DNA of 64,000 bases, taken from the NCBI GenBank assembly GCA_964473365.1, contig CAYYOV010000016.1, forward strand, positions 8,146 to 72,145, in the 5' to 3' direction. Position 1 is the stretch's first letter; each line of letters begins with the position of its first letter. The translations under genes and the position numbers were made by a program. Under the pieces are notes generated by a model. It was not told where the DNA came from, did no database searches, and was given only the letters and a program-made list of their open reading frames with translations. This document shows, piece by piece, positions 1 to 8,268 of this stretch. This DNA is from 2-02-FULL-55-14 sp964473365. Lineage in GTDB: Bacteria > Bacteroidota > Ignavibacteria > UBA10030.

Positions 1-1593
1 GCCCCGTTGGACCTGGAGATCACGTCGCCAGGCGTGGACCTGCGATTTCTCGAGCCGTTCCTTGTCGACGTCACGCGCGCAATGCGCGGAACCTTCAGTT
101 GTGACCTTCGCTTGAAGGGGACGGTGGCCGAACCGAAGTATGAAGGTTCGGCGTCGATCCGAAACGCACGGTTCTTCTTCGTGCCGACGCGGTTCGAGTA
201 TCTGCTGGACGGGGACCTGCGTCCGAACGGCAACGAGATCCGCCTCCAGGATGTCGTCATCCGCAATACGCCCGACGATTTCGCCGATGGCCGGATGCTG
301 GCGTCCGGGGCACTGACGTTGCACGGCGTGTCGTTGCGCGGGTTCGACCTGAGGTTCGATGGACAGTTGCAGGTGATGCGCGAGGATTCGTCGCGCCTCA
401 TGGGTCAAGCGTTCTATGGCGACTTGACCGCCGAGACGGGCGATCAGGGGCTCGTCTGGCAGGGCAACATGGACCATTCGCTCCTCAAAGGTACAGTGCT
501 GATACGGAATGCACAGATCACGTTGCCTCCGGAGCGAGAGGCACCGCGGTATTCCGTCAGGGTCATTGACGTGATACGCTCGCAAGACCCCGATAAGGCG
601 ACGGCCCGGCTCGAACTCACTGCCGAGGACCCGGTCACGTCGCCGGCTGTCGCACCGGCAGAGCAGAAACGTTCATTCGTCGATCGGATCGATTTCGACC
701 TCGTCCTCCAAACCCTTGGGAACACGCAGGTCCGGTTCGTGTTCAATCGGCAGACCAACGATGTCCTGTTCGCCGACCTGCGAGGCCGACTCGGCTTCCA
801 GCGCACTTCGGCTGCAACACGCTTGACGGGCGAAGTAGAGGTCACCAATCGCTCGTACTACAACTTTCTGAAGCGATTCAACGCCACCGGAAAGATCATG
901 TTCACGGGCAATCCGCTCGACCCCGAGCTGGACATCGTTGCACGGTACGAGGGCATCCATCGCGCGACCACGACCCCGGGAGCGGCAGATCCGACGACGG
1001 CACAGTCGGCGCGCGACGAGCGGGTCGCCGTTATTCTCTACTTGAAAGGTCCGCGGTCGAAGCTCGAGACCCGCTTCGAAGTCGAAGTAGAAAAGCCGGA
1101 TGGCACGAAGAAGCTGAAGAACGAAGGGGATATGGAGGCCGACGCCATCGCCTTCATCATGAGCAATCAATTCCGGGATGAGCTCACCGAACAGCAGCGG
1201 ACCCAGATGCTCGGCCAGGGCCTTGGATACGGGCTTGCGTCAGGCCTGATCACGGGTCCTCTCAGCGAGACGCTTCGACGTTCCACGAAAGGGAGCATCC
1301 AATCACTGGACGTGATCTATTACGGTGGCGGTCAGCTGGGTGAAGGGACCGATATTCGGGTTACGGGCCAACTGGGTGACGCCATCTATCGAATCGGTGG
1401 TCGGGTGTTTGGAGAGGGCGGCTTCGATCGTTCGAACGTCGTCGTCGAGGTTCCGATGTCCTGGGTGCTGAATTCTCCCCGATTGCGCAATCTGATCCTG
1501 ACGCTCGAACGTCGTGCCGACGATACGGGGAACCTTGGGAACCTGTACCGGACCTCGAACGGCGCGAAGATCTTGTACCGGTTTACGTTCTGA
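1..1593 (+). CDS. TamB-family translocation and assembly protein, C-terminal part
   Basis: This is the C-terminal part of a TamB-type (DUF490) protein. In other bacteria TamB is anchored in the inner membrane, spans the periplasm as a long beta groove, and is linked to lipid transport or outer-membrane protein assembly. The frame is already open at base 1, so the gene is cut by the window edge and about 530 residues remain. Visible features are many short alternating amphipathic strands, a glycine-rich stretch near residue 405 (GLGYGLASGLITGPLSE) and a strand-rich tail ending in phenylalanine (YRFTF), as usual for the family. RNase R starts 5 bases after its stop, so the two are probably cotranscribed. 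The family is assigned from pattern; TamA is not in view. Confidence 0.8.
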   Translation, partial: APLDLEITSPGVDLRFLEPFLVDVTRAMRGTFSCDLRLKGTVAEPKYEGSASIRNARFFFVPTRFEYLLDGDLRPNGNEIRLQDVVIRNTPDDFADGRMLASGALTLHGVSLRGFDLRFDGQLQVMREDSSRLMGQAFYGDLTAETGDQGLVWQGNMDHSLLKGTVLIRNAQITLPPEREAPRYSVRVIDVIRSQDPDKATARLELTAEDPVTSPAVAPAEQKRSFVDRIDFDLVLQTLGNTQVRFVFNRQTNDVLFADLRGRLGFQRTSAATRLTGEVEVTNRSYYNFLKRFNATGKIMFTGNPLDPELDIVARYEGIHRATTTPGAADPTTAQSARDERVAVILYLKGPRSKLETRFEVEVEKPDGTKKLKNEGDMEADAIAFIMSNQFRDELTEQQRTQMLGQGLGYGLASGLITGPLSETLRRSTKGSIQSLDVIYYGGGQLGEGTDIRVTGQLGDAIYRIGGRVFGEGGFDRSNVVVEVPMSWVLNSPRLRNLILTLERRADDTGNLGNLYRTSNGAKILYRFTF

Positions 1594-1598
1594 CGTTC

Positions 1599-3776
1599 AT
1601 GAGCCACGACGACATTCGCGCGCGCATCCTCGCCTTTTTGGCGCGCTATCCGTACGAGACCTTCAAGTCGCGCGAGATGGCGCGGCGGCTGGGGTTCCGC
1701 GATGACAAGGCGTATGCGGCGTTCAAACAGGCCCTTCGTGAGCTGCAGGATGAGCGCTTGGTCGAGCGGGTCCGGGGTAAGATGTACCAACATCTCTCCG
1801 TCCTGCAGAAGGCCGTAGGAGAATTGCGGCTCACGCGCCAGGGCTTCGGGTTCGTGCGTCTGGAGGCCGGAGATGAGGAGATCTACGTCGCCAGGGGGGA
1901 CACAGGCGGCGCCACGCACGGAGACGTGGTCGAGGTGTCGTTGTACGTCCAAAGCGAGAAAGAACGCCGGCGGAACGAACGGCGCGAAGGAGAGATCGTC
2001 CGGATCGTTCGGCGTGGGCGGGATGAAGTTGTCGGGACGCTTGAGCATGAACGCAAGACCTTCTTCGTCATCCCCGACGACATACGGATCGCCCCCGCCA
2101 TCACGATCGCCCGTGACGACCTGAATCAGGCGACTAAGGGCGACAAAGTGGTGGTCGCCGTAGAATCGTGGGGTGAGGGTCATTTCCATCCGGAAGGGCG
2201 GATCGTTGAAGTGTTGGGTCGGGCGGGAGAGGCCACGGCAGAGATCCTGTCCGTGCTGCGCGAGTTCAACCTGCCGCGCGAGTTTCCGAAGCCTGTGATC
2301 GATGAAGCGGAGGCGATCCCTCCCGAGATCCCGGCGCAGGAAGTGGCCAGTCGGCTCGATCTACGACGGGATCATTGCGTGACGATCGATCCGGCGGATG
2401 CAAAGGACTTCGACGATGCCGTGTCGCTGAAGCCAATGGAAAACGGCAACTGGCGGCTGGGCGTGCACATTGCTGACGTGTCGCACTATGTTCGTGAAGG
2501 CTCACAGCTCGATATGGAAGCGGCAAAGCGCGGGACCAGCGTCTACTTCCCACGTGGTGTCATCCCCATGCTGCCGGAACGCCTATCGGGCGGCCTTTGC
2601 AGCCTTCGGCCGAACGAAGACCGTCTGACCTTTTCGGTGTTCATGGAAGTGACGCCGCGGGGTGTCGTGAAGGCATACGAGATCGCAGAATCGGTCATTC
2701 ACAGCGAGCGTCGGTACACGTACGAAGAAGTCCAGCGGATCTTCGACGGTGATCCGACCCTGCGGACTTCTGAACCGGCCGAGCGCGTGGCCATGCTCGA
2801 GCAGATGCAGCGTTTGGCGGCAGTCTTGACGGCTAAACGGTTGCGTGAAGGGGCGATCGACTTTGAATCTCCTGAGGCCGCTTTCGTGTTCGATGAGAAG
2901 GGACATCCGACGGAGATCCGCGTCAAGGCACGCCTCCAAAGCCACCGTCTCGTCGAGGAGTTCATGCTCTTGGCCAATCGGACCGTTGCCCGGCACATCG
3001 GACTCCCCCAGGGTGAACGACAACCACAGCCGTTTTTATACCGAATTCACGACGTCCCGGACCCGGCAAAGGTCGCGGAACTCGCAAGCTTCGTCGAGAA
3101 GTTTGGATATAAGCTTCATATCGACGGAAGCGTCCGGTCGAAAGACCTACAGAGGCTGCTGGAGCAGGTGCGCGGGTCGGAAGTGGAGAACCTGATCAAC
3201 CAGGTGGCCCTTCGCTCGATGGCAAAGGCGGTCTATAGCGACAAGAATATTGGACACTACGGATTGGGCTTCGACTACTACAGCCATTTTACGTCGCCGA
3301 TCCGTCGGTATCCTGACCTCGTCATCCATCGCCTGTTGAAGGCCTATGCGGCGGGAATGTCGTTGGAGCAGCGCGATGCCGTTCGTCGAAAGCTTCCGTT
3401 CACCGCGAAGCACTCCTCCGATATGGAACGGAACGCGATGGAAGCCGAGCGTGCGGCAACGAAGGTGATGCAGGTCGAATACATGCAACGTCATATCGGC
3501 GATGAGTTTGAGGCGGTGATCTCGGGAGTGCAACCGTTCGGCCTCTTCGTTGAGATCAACAACCTGCTGGTCGAGGGGATGGTCCACGTGCGGGACCTGG
3601 ACGACTACTATGTGTATGACGAGAAGAAGTATGCTCTGACAGGACGACGATCCGCCCAAGTGTACCGTCTGGGCGATACGATCCGGGTGCAGGTCACGAG
3701 GGTGAATACGGAAGAACGGCGCATCGATTTCCGCGTAGCGGAGGAGAGCGTCTCACGGAAGCGGAGGCAGCGATGA
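1599..3776 (+). CDS. rnr: Ribonuclease R (RNase II/R family 3'-5' exoribonuclease)
   Basis: Processive 3'-5' exoribonuclease that degrades structured RNA in the cytoplasm. The 725 residues are of normal family length and show the expected order: an N-terminal winged helix (about 1-65), cold-shock OB folds (about 75-215), the RNB catalytic domain (about 250-580) and a C-terminal S1 domain (about 630-715). The catalytic metal-binding aspartates are present in DPADAKDFDDA (D264, D270, D272, D273). The ATG at 1599 is 5 bases after the tamB stop. The 3' end overlaps the next gene by ATGA, which suggests translational coupling to the metallopeptidase. The basic tail (SRKRRQR) fits RNase R. I see nothing abnormal. 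Confidence 0.95.
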   Translation: MSHDDIRARILAFLARYPYETFKSREMARRLGFRDDKAYAAFKQALRELQDERLVERVRGKMYQHLSVLQKAVGELRLTRQGFGFVRLEAGDEEIYVARGDTGGATHGDVVEVSLYVQSEKERRRNERREGEIVRIVRRGRDEVVGTLEHERKTFFVIPDDIRIAPAITIARDDLNQATKGDKVVVAVESWGEGHFHPEGRIVEVLGRAGEATAEILSVLREFNLPREFPKPVIDEAEAIPPEIPAQEVASRLDLRRDHCVTIDPADAKDFDDAVSLKPMENGNWRLGVHIADVSHYVREGSQLDMEAAKRGTSVYFPRGVIPMLPERLSGGLCSLRPNEDRLTFSVFMEVTPRGVVKAYEIAESVIHSERRYTYEEVQRIFDGDPTLRTSEPAERVAMLEQMQRLAAVLTAKRLREGAIDFESPEAAFVFDEKGHPTEIRVKARLQSHRLVEEFMLLANRTVARHIGLPQGERQPQPFLYRIHDVPDPAKVAELASFVEKFGYKLHIDGSVRSKDLQRLLEQVRGSEVENLINQVALRSMAKAVYSDKNIGHYGLGFDYYSHFTSPIRRYPDLVIHRLLKAYAAGMSLEQRDAVRRKLPFTAKHSSDMERNAMEAERAATKVMQVEYMQRHIGDEFEAVISGVQPFGLFVEINNLLVEGMVHVRDLDDYYVYDEKKYALTGRRSAQVYRLGDTIRVQVTRVNTEERRIDFRVAEESVSRKRRQR

Positions 3777-6700
3777 AGAGAACGTGGAGCATAACCGGTG
3801 CACGCGTCGCGGCGCTGGTACTGGCTGGACTGGTTCTGGGACAGAACGCGCTGGCGCAGAGTTCCTCGTACGGCAAGAACAAGGTCCAATACAAGACGTT
3901 CGAGTGGGAGTACGTCCAGAGCGACCACTTCGACGTCTATTTTGCCCAAGAGGGCTACGAATTGGCCACCTTTGCTGCGGAAGCGGCCGAGGATGCATAC
4001 CGTTCCATCCGGAAGCTGATGCGGTACGAAATAAAGGACCGGATCGCACTCGTCATCTACAACTCTCACAACGAGTTCCAGCAGACCAACGTCATCGGCG
4101 AATATCTCGAAGAAGGCGTCGGTGGCGTGACGGAATTGTTCAAGAACCGCGTCGTGGTGCCGTTCGAAGGCAACTACCAGCAGTTCCGCCATGTCATTCA
4201 CCACGAGCTCGTCCACGCCGTCATCAACGACATGTTCTACGGCGGGAGCATACAGTCGCTCTTGTCGAGTCGCGCGCCCGTTACGCTGCCGTTGTGGATG
4301 AACGAAGGCCTGGCAGAGTATGCGGCACTGACGTGGGACACAAATTCGGACATGTTCATCCGCGACGCGTCGATCAACAACTACCTGCCGCCGATCGACT
4401 TCCTCGGCGGGTACTTTGCCTACCGCGGCGGCCAGGCGGTCTGGCACTATATCGCGACAAAGTATGGGGAGCAAAAGATCGCGGAGATCCTCAGCCGGAT
4501 CAAAGGGACGCGGAGCGTCGACCAGGGTCTGAAGTCGACGATCGGCCTCACGATCAAGGACCTGTCGGAGCGCTGGCAGAAGGAAATGAAGGTGCAATAT
4601 TGGCCGGACGTCGCGAAACGCGAGGAGCCGACCGACTTTGCCCACAAGCGGCTGACGGACCACCGTAAGGAATCGAATTTCTACAACACGAGCCCGGCGA
4701 TCAGTCCGCAGGGAGACCGGTTCGCGTTCTTGTCCGATCGGAACGACTACTTCGACGTCTACGTCGCTTCGACCATCGACGGGGAGATCATCGACAAGGT
4801 CGTCGACGGCCAGCGATCCAATGATTTCGAAGAACTCAAGCTGCTGACCCCGGGCCTGGCCTGGTCGCCCGACGGGAAACGGCTTGCGCTCACGACCAAA
4901 GCCGGTGAACGGGACGCCATCATTCTCATCGACGTCGAATCAGGCAAGCGGGAAAAGATCGACCTGAACCTCGACGCGGTCTATTCGGTCGACTGGGCTT
5001 CGGACGGTCAGAAGCTGGTGTTCCAGGGGGTCAAAGCCCCCCAGTCGGACATCTATGTCTACGAGCTCGCGACGAAGACCCTGACGAATCTGACGGCAGA
5101 CATCTTCAGCGACTACGACCCGGTGTTCTCGCACGATGGTTCGAAGGTCTTCTTCGTTTCCGATCGCCGCGACTGGCTGAATGGCGCCGAGCTTCCGCCA
5201 TCGTTCCGGATGGTGCGGTTCGACTATCACCAGAACGATATCTATGAGATCGACGTGGCGACACGTTCGATCCGACGGCTGACGAACGATGAGCAGAGCG
5301 ATGAGACATCGCCCGTCCCGTCGCCAGACGGGAAGCAGCTGCTCTACATTTCCGACCGCTCGGGCATCAACAATATCTACCTGAGGGACCTGGTCACGGG
5401 TGAGGACCGGCCGATCACAAATTCGATCAGCGGCATCTATCAACTGTCCGTTTCCGCTGACGGGACCAAACTCCTCTTCACGTCGCTGCACCAGGCCGGA
5501 TTCGACGTCTTCCTGCTCCTCCGGCCCTTCGAGCGGCGATTGACTGTGACCGCTCTGGAACCGACCGAATATCGGAAGGTCCTGATGGGCCTGCCCAAGG
5601 CAGAACTCCCCAAACCGGTGTCGACCGCGGCGGCTCCGTCGGACACCGTGGCGATCCGCAACAACGTGGTCGTTATCGCCGACACGGCCGACGCCGAGAT
5701 GCGGTACCGGACCAACACGCGTGTCGACCTTCGGAACTATGTGTTTTCGGAGGAAGGGATCCGCCGAGACACCACGAACGTGAATCCGTCTCCACGCGTG
5801 ACGGACGTCGTCGACAATCAGGACGAACAGGGAAACTACATCCCGCGAAAGTACAAGCTGAATTTTACGCCCGACCTTGTGTACGGCAATGCAGGCTACA
5901 ATACGTTCTTCGGTCTTCAGGGCTCGACGATCATGGCCTTCAGCGATATGCTCGGCGATCACCAGATCGTGTTCGAGACGAACCTCCTGCTCGACCTGAA
6001 GAACAGCGACTACGGGCTGACGTATCTCTACCTGCCGCACCGGATCGACTACGGGTTTAACGCATTCCACAGCGCCCGCTTCCTGTTCTTCGGTGACACC
6101 CTCTTCCGATTCCGGATGTGGGGGGCGGGCGGCATTGCGTCGTACCCCATCGACCGGTTCAACCGTGTCGACCTGAACCTGACATGGCTGAACCTCTCGC
6201 GCGACGACCTGGATAATCCGCTCAACGGCCCACAACGTCGTTCGTTCATCTTGCCGTCGATCATGTACGTGAACGACCATTCCCTATGGACGGGGGGGTG
6301 GTTCGGTCCGAACAACGGGTCGCGGTTCAATCTGACCGTGTACGGGTCGAGCAAAGCCATCACGCCAGCTCTGGACCTTCAGACAGCCATGGCTGACTAT
6401 CGCTCCTATGTACGTCTCTACCGGGAGATGATCTTCGCCTACCGGCTGGCAGGTGGTCTCAGCAATGGCAGGGACCGGCAGCATTTCTTCATCGGCGGTA
6501 CGGAGGGATGGATCAATCGGAGCTTTGCCGGCGGGTACATTCCGCTACGAAGTGCCGACGACTACCTCTTCCTGACGCCCGTTCTGCCGATGCGCGGCTT
6601 CAACTACAACGCGCAGAACGGGACGAGATTCGCCGTCATGAACTTCGAGATGCGCTTCCCGCTGGTGCGCTACTTGATCCTAGGGCCGTTGCCCATCGGG

Positions 6701-6946
6701 TTCCAGAACATTCTCGGAACCACCTTCCTGGATCTCGGGTCATCGTGGACGAACACCTCGACATGGAAGGCGTTCGCGAAGGACGACCGAGGGTTCACAG
6801 AAACGCGAGATCTGCTGATGGGCCTGGGATACGGCATGCGGTTGTTCTTCTTCGGGTTCCCGCTCCGCGTGGACGTGGCCTGGCGATGGAATTGGAAGGG
6901 CTTCAGTGAACCGATCTACTATTTTTCGATCGGACCGGACTTCTGA
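3773..6946 (+). CDS. Secreted metallopeptidase-like protein with TolB-type propeller and outer-membrane barrel
   Basis: A 1057-residue fusion with a signal peptide (about 1-29, cut after ALAQ). Residues about 40-270 form a gluzincin-like peptidase domain: zinc motif HELVH at 144-148 and a downstream NEGLAE, where E178 is the probable third ligand. Residues about 290-620 hold repeated PD40/TolB propeller blades of the type SPDGKRLAL, SPDGKQLLY and SHDGSKVFF. From about 690 to the end the sequence becomes strand-rich with an Omp85/D15-like character and ends in phenylalanine (SIGPDF), as outer-membrane barrels do. A barrel-anchored peptidase facing the periplasm or the outside is inferred; the substrate is unknown. 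The start overlaps the rnr stop (ATGA). Such proteins are often annotated TolB-like in this phylum, but this one is not the Tol-Pal TolB. Confidence 0.8.
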   Translation: MKRTWSITGARVAALVLAGLVLGQNALAQSSSYGKNKVQYKTFEWEYVQSDHFDVYFAQEGYELATFAAEAAEDAYRSIRKLMRYEIKDRIALVIYNSHNEFQQTNVIGEYLEEGVGGVTELFKNRVVVPFEGNYQQFRHVIHHELVHAVINDMFYGGSIQSLLSSRAPVTLPLWMNEGLAEYAALTWDTNSDMFIRDASINNYLPPIDFLGGYFAYRGGQAVWHYIATKYGEQKIAEILSRIKGTRSVDQGLKSTIGLTIKDLSERWQKEMKVQYWPDVAKREEPTDFAHKRLTDHRKESNFYNTSPAISPQGDRFAFLSDRNDYFDVYVASTIDGEIIDKVVDGQRSNDFEELKLLTPGLAWSPDGKRLALTTKAGERDAIILIDVESGKREKIDLNLDAVYSVDWASDGQKLVFQGVKAPQSDIYVYELATKTLTNLTADIFSDYDPVFSHDGSKVFFVSDRRDWLNGAELPPSFRMVRFDYHQNDIYEIDVATRSIRRLTNDEQSDETSPVPSPDGKQLLYISDRSGINNIYLRDLVTGEDRPITNSISGIYQLSVSADGTKLLFTSLHQAGFDVFLLLRPFERRLTVTALEPTEYRKVLMGLPKAELPKPVSTAAAPSDTVAIRNNVVVIADTADAEMRYRTNTRVDLRNYVFSEEGIRRDTTNVNPSPRVTDVVDNQDEQGNYIPRKYKLNFTPDLVYGNAGYNTFFGLQGSTIMAFSDMLGDHQIVFETNLLLDLKNSDYGLTYLYLPHRIDYGFNAFHSARFLFFGDTLFRFRMWGAGGIASYPIDRFNRVDLNLTWLNLSRDDLDNPLNGPQRRSFILPSIMYVNDHSLWTGGWFGPNNGSRFNLTVYGSSKAITPALDLQTAMADYRSYVRLYREMIFAYRLAGGLSNGRDRQHFFIGGTEGWINRSFAGGYIPLRSADDYLFLTPVLPMRGFNYNAQNGTRFAVMNFEMRFPLVRYLILGPLPIGFQNILGTTFLDLGSSWTNTSTWKAFAKDDRGFTETRDLLMGLGYGMRLFFFGFPLRVDVAWRWNWKGFSEPIYYFSIGPDF

Positions 6947-6995
6947 GAATTTCACCGCCAAGGCGCTAAGCCGCAAGGCGGTTTGGACGTAACGA

Positions 6996-7030
6996 CAAAG
7001 CCGCCATCGGGGAACCGAATGGCGGCTTTG
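6996..7030. terminator. Perfect 12-bp hairpin between convergent genes
   Basis: CAAAGCCGCCAT pairs perfectly with ATGGCGGCTTTG around an 11-base loop. It lies between the + strand metallopeptidase gene and the - strand PstS-like gene. The U tract is short on both sides, so it is probably a weak bidirectional terminator. Confidence 0.7.
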
Positions 7031-7059
7031 CATTTGCAGCGAATAACGTACCTCATTCA

Positions 7060-7195
7060 ACACGAATTCACTCCTGTACCCGCAGCGAACTCCCTCACTC
7101 GCATTCTTTGTTCTCTGAAAAGAACTCCACCACTCCATCATTCAGTTCTTCGACGGGACTCCTTCACTCCTGTTCTCTTCGACTCCTCCGTTCTC
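7060..7195. repeat. Degenerate GGAGTGA-like repeat tract
   Basis: Between the hairpin and the stop of the PstS-like gene the + strand is pyrimidine-rich and repeatedly shows ACTCC (six or more copies, for example ACTCCTTCACTCCTG). On the - strand it reads as a decayed array of GGAGTGA/GGAGTT. No coding potential is seen. The preceding bases 6947-6985 carry a different decayed motif (CACCGCCAAGGCGCTAAG). Confidence 0.5.
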
Positions 7196-8128
7196 CTATC
7201 GTCCGCCTCGTAATCTGATCGGCTGTGTGCCGGGCACGAAGCCGGCGTCGAGAAAGATCCGTTGTCCTTCCTTGTTCGCGACGAACGTACCGAAGCCCGA
7301 GGCCAGATCGCCCCGGAGCGACTTCGTATACATGGTGATCGGTCTTCGGAACGGATAGTAGTTGCGGTAGACGTGTGCCGGGTGGGGAGCGAAATACTTC
7401 CCAATCGATTCGGGCGAGAGTGCGAACGTGGTGTCGGCAGGTTGTTCTGTCGCCGCGATATCCAGTTGCTTGGCAGGCACTCGTGCTGAATCGATCCAGC
7501 TTTGGCCTACGATCCCGATCGCATTCTCGTCGGCCACGATCGCGCGGAGCAACGGGATGGCGTCGGTCCAGGATCGATGCGGACCAAAGGTGTCCGAAGG
7601 GCTGAGGAGGCGGACACGGAGATACGCCGCGACGTCGGCACTATCCTGCAAGTGCAGAGCGATTGAACCACGCTTTCCGTTCGCATGCGCCAGCTGTTCC
7701 CAACGTCTGATCTGTCCCGTGAGGACCGCCAGGACCTCAGCCGTGCTCATGCGGTCAGCAGGATTGCGATGGTGGACGACGACCGAGAGGGCATCGTAGG
7801 CGACCACGATCACCGACAGTGAACCAGCAAGCTGTCGGACGGTGGATTCTTCAGTGGGCGTCAGGGGGATCGGCGTCAGGATCAGCCGCGTGGTGTCCAG
7901 GATAAGCCGGCTGATCGCGAGTTCGGCCGGCACGACCTGGGCCGTCAACTCAGCTCCGTGAGATCCGTAGATGCTGTTAAATGCGACCACTTGACGGAGG
8001 ACAGGGGGCGCGATCGATTCGGCCACAAGGATCTGGAGGTGACCCTTCGTGGGCGTTTCCGTCTTCTCAGGCGGACATCCAACGAAGATTGCGGCAAGTA
8101 CGATGAGGAAGAGCGTTCGTCTGGTCAT
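7196..8128 (-). CDS. PstS-like phosphate-type substrate-binding lipoprotein
   Basis: A 310-residue periplasmic-binding-protein-like lipoprotein. From the ATG at 8128 it has a lipoprotein signal ending at C18 (VLAAIFVGC). A longer frame opens at 8179, but that start would put 17 residues before the signal. The fold resembles PBP-like type II/PstS proteins: ILVAESIAPPVLRQVV early on, MSTAEVLAVLTGQIRRWEQL (the typical PstS segment about where to place the solute), then IGIVGQSWID and a C-terminal FVANKEGQRIFLDAGFVPGT. No pstABC transporter genes are nearby, so phosphate binding is not established. It could instead act in sensing or in a surface assembly. Confidence 0.7.
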   Translation of the reverse strand: MTRRTLFLIVLAAIFVGCPPEKTETPTKGHLQILVAESIAPPVLRQVVAFNSIYGSHGAELTAQVVPAELAISRLILDTTRLILTPIPLTPTEESTVRQLAGSLSVIVVAYDALSVVVHHRNPADRMSTAEVLAVLTGQIRRWEQLAHANGKRGSIALHLQDSADVAAYLRVRLLSPSDTFGPHRSWTDAIPLLRAIVADENAIGIVGQSWIDSARVPAKQLDIAATEQPADTTFALSPESIGKYFAPHPAHVYRNYYPFRRPITMYTKSLRGDLASGFGTFVANKEGQRIFLDAGFVPGTQPIRLRGGR

Positions 8129-8203
8129 GGTCGTCGACGGGAGGGAAGCTTTGGCCCAACGTACGCCTTTTTTTCTCACGGGTCAGGTGCCACACGGTGG
8201 ACG

Positions 8204-8242
8204 AAAAAGCACAAGGACCCCGGGAGCATCCCCGGGGTCCTT
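8204..8242 (-). terminator. Strong intrinsic terminator of the surface cluster
   Basis: AAGGACCCCGGG and CCCGGGGTCCTT form a perfect 12-bp stem with a 6-base loop (8213-8242). On the - strand it is followed by a T run within GTGCTTTTTCG. It lies 26 bases after the stop of the giant ASH-repeat gene and closes the 20-kb cluster. Confidence 0.85.
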
Positions 8243-8268
8243 GCGGTGCTGATCGGAGCAGGAAGCGC

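Noticed and set aside
4940..6280. Long open frame (446 codons) antisense to the metallopeptidase gene, and similar long antisense frames at 3608-4663, 9700-10794 and 14642-15955
   Set aside because: GC-rich coding sequence leaves long stop-free antisense frames. The translations are rich in R, V, D and H without domain motifs, and the opposite strand carries clear protein families.
3773..6946. Calling the metallopeptidase fusion TolB of the Tol-Pal system
   Set aside because: It shares only the propeller; it has a peptidase domain and a barrel, and no pal, tolA, tolQ or tolR lies next to it.
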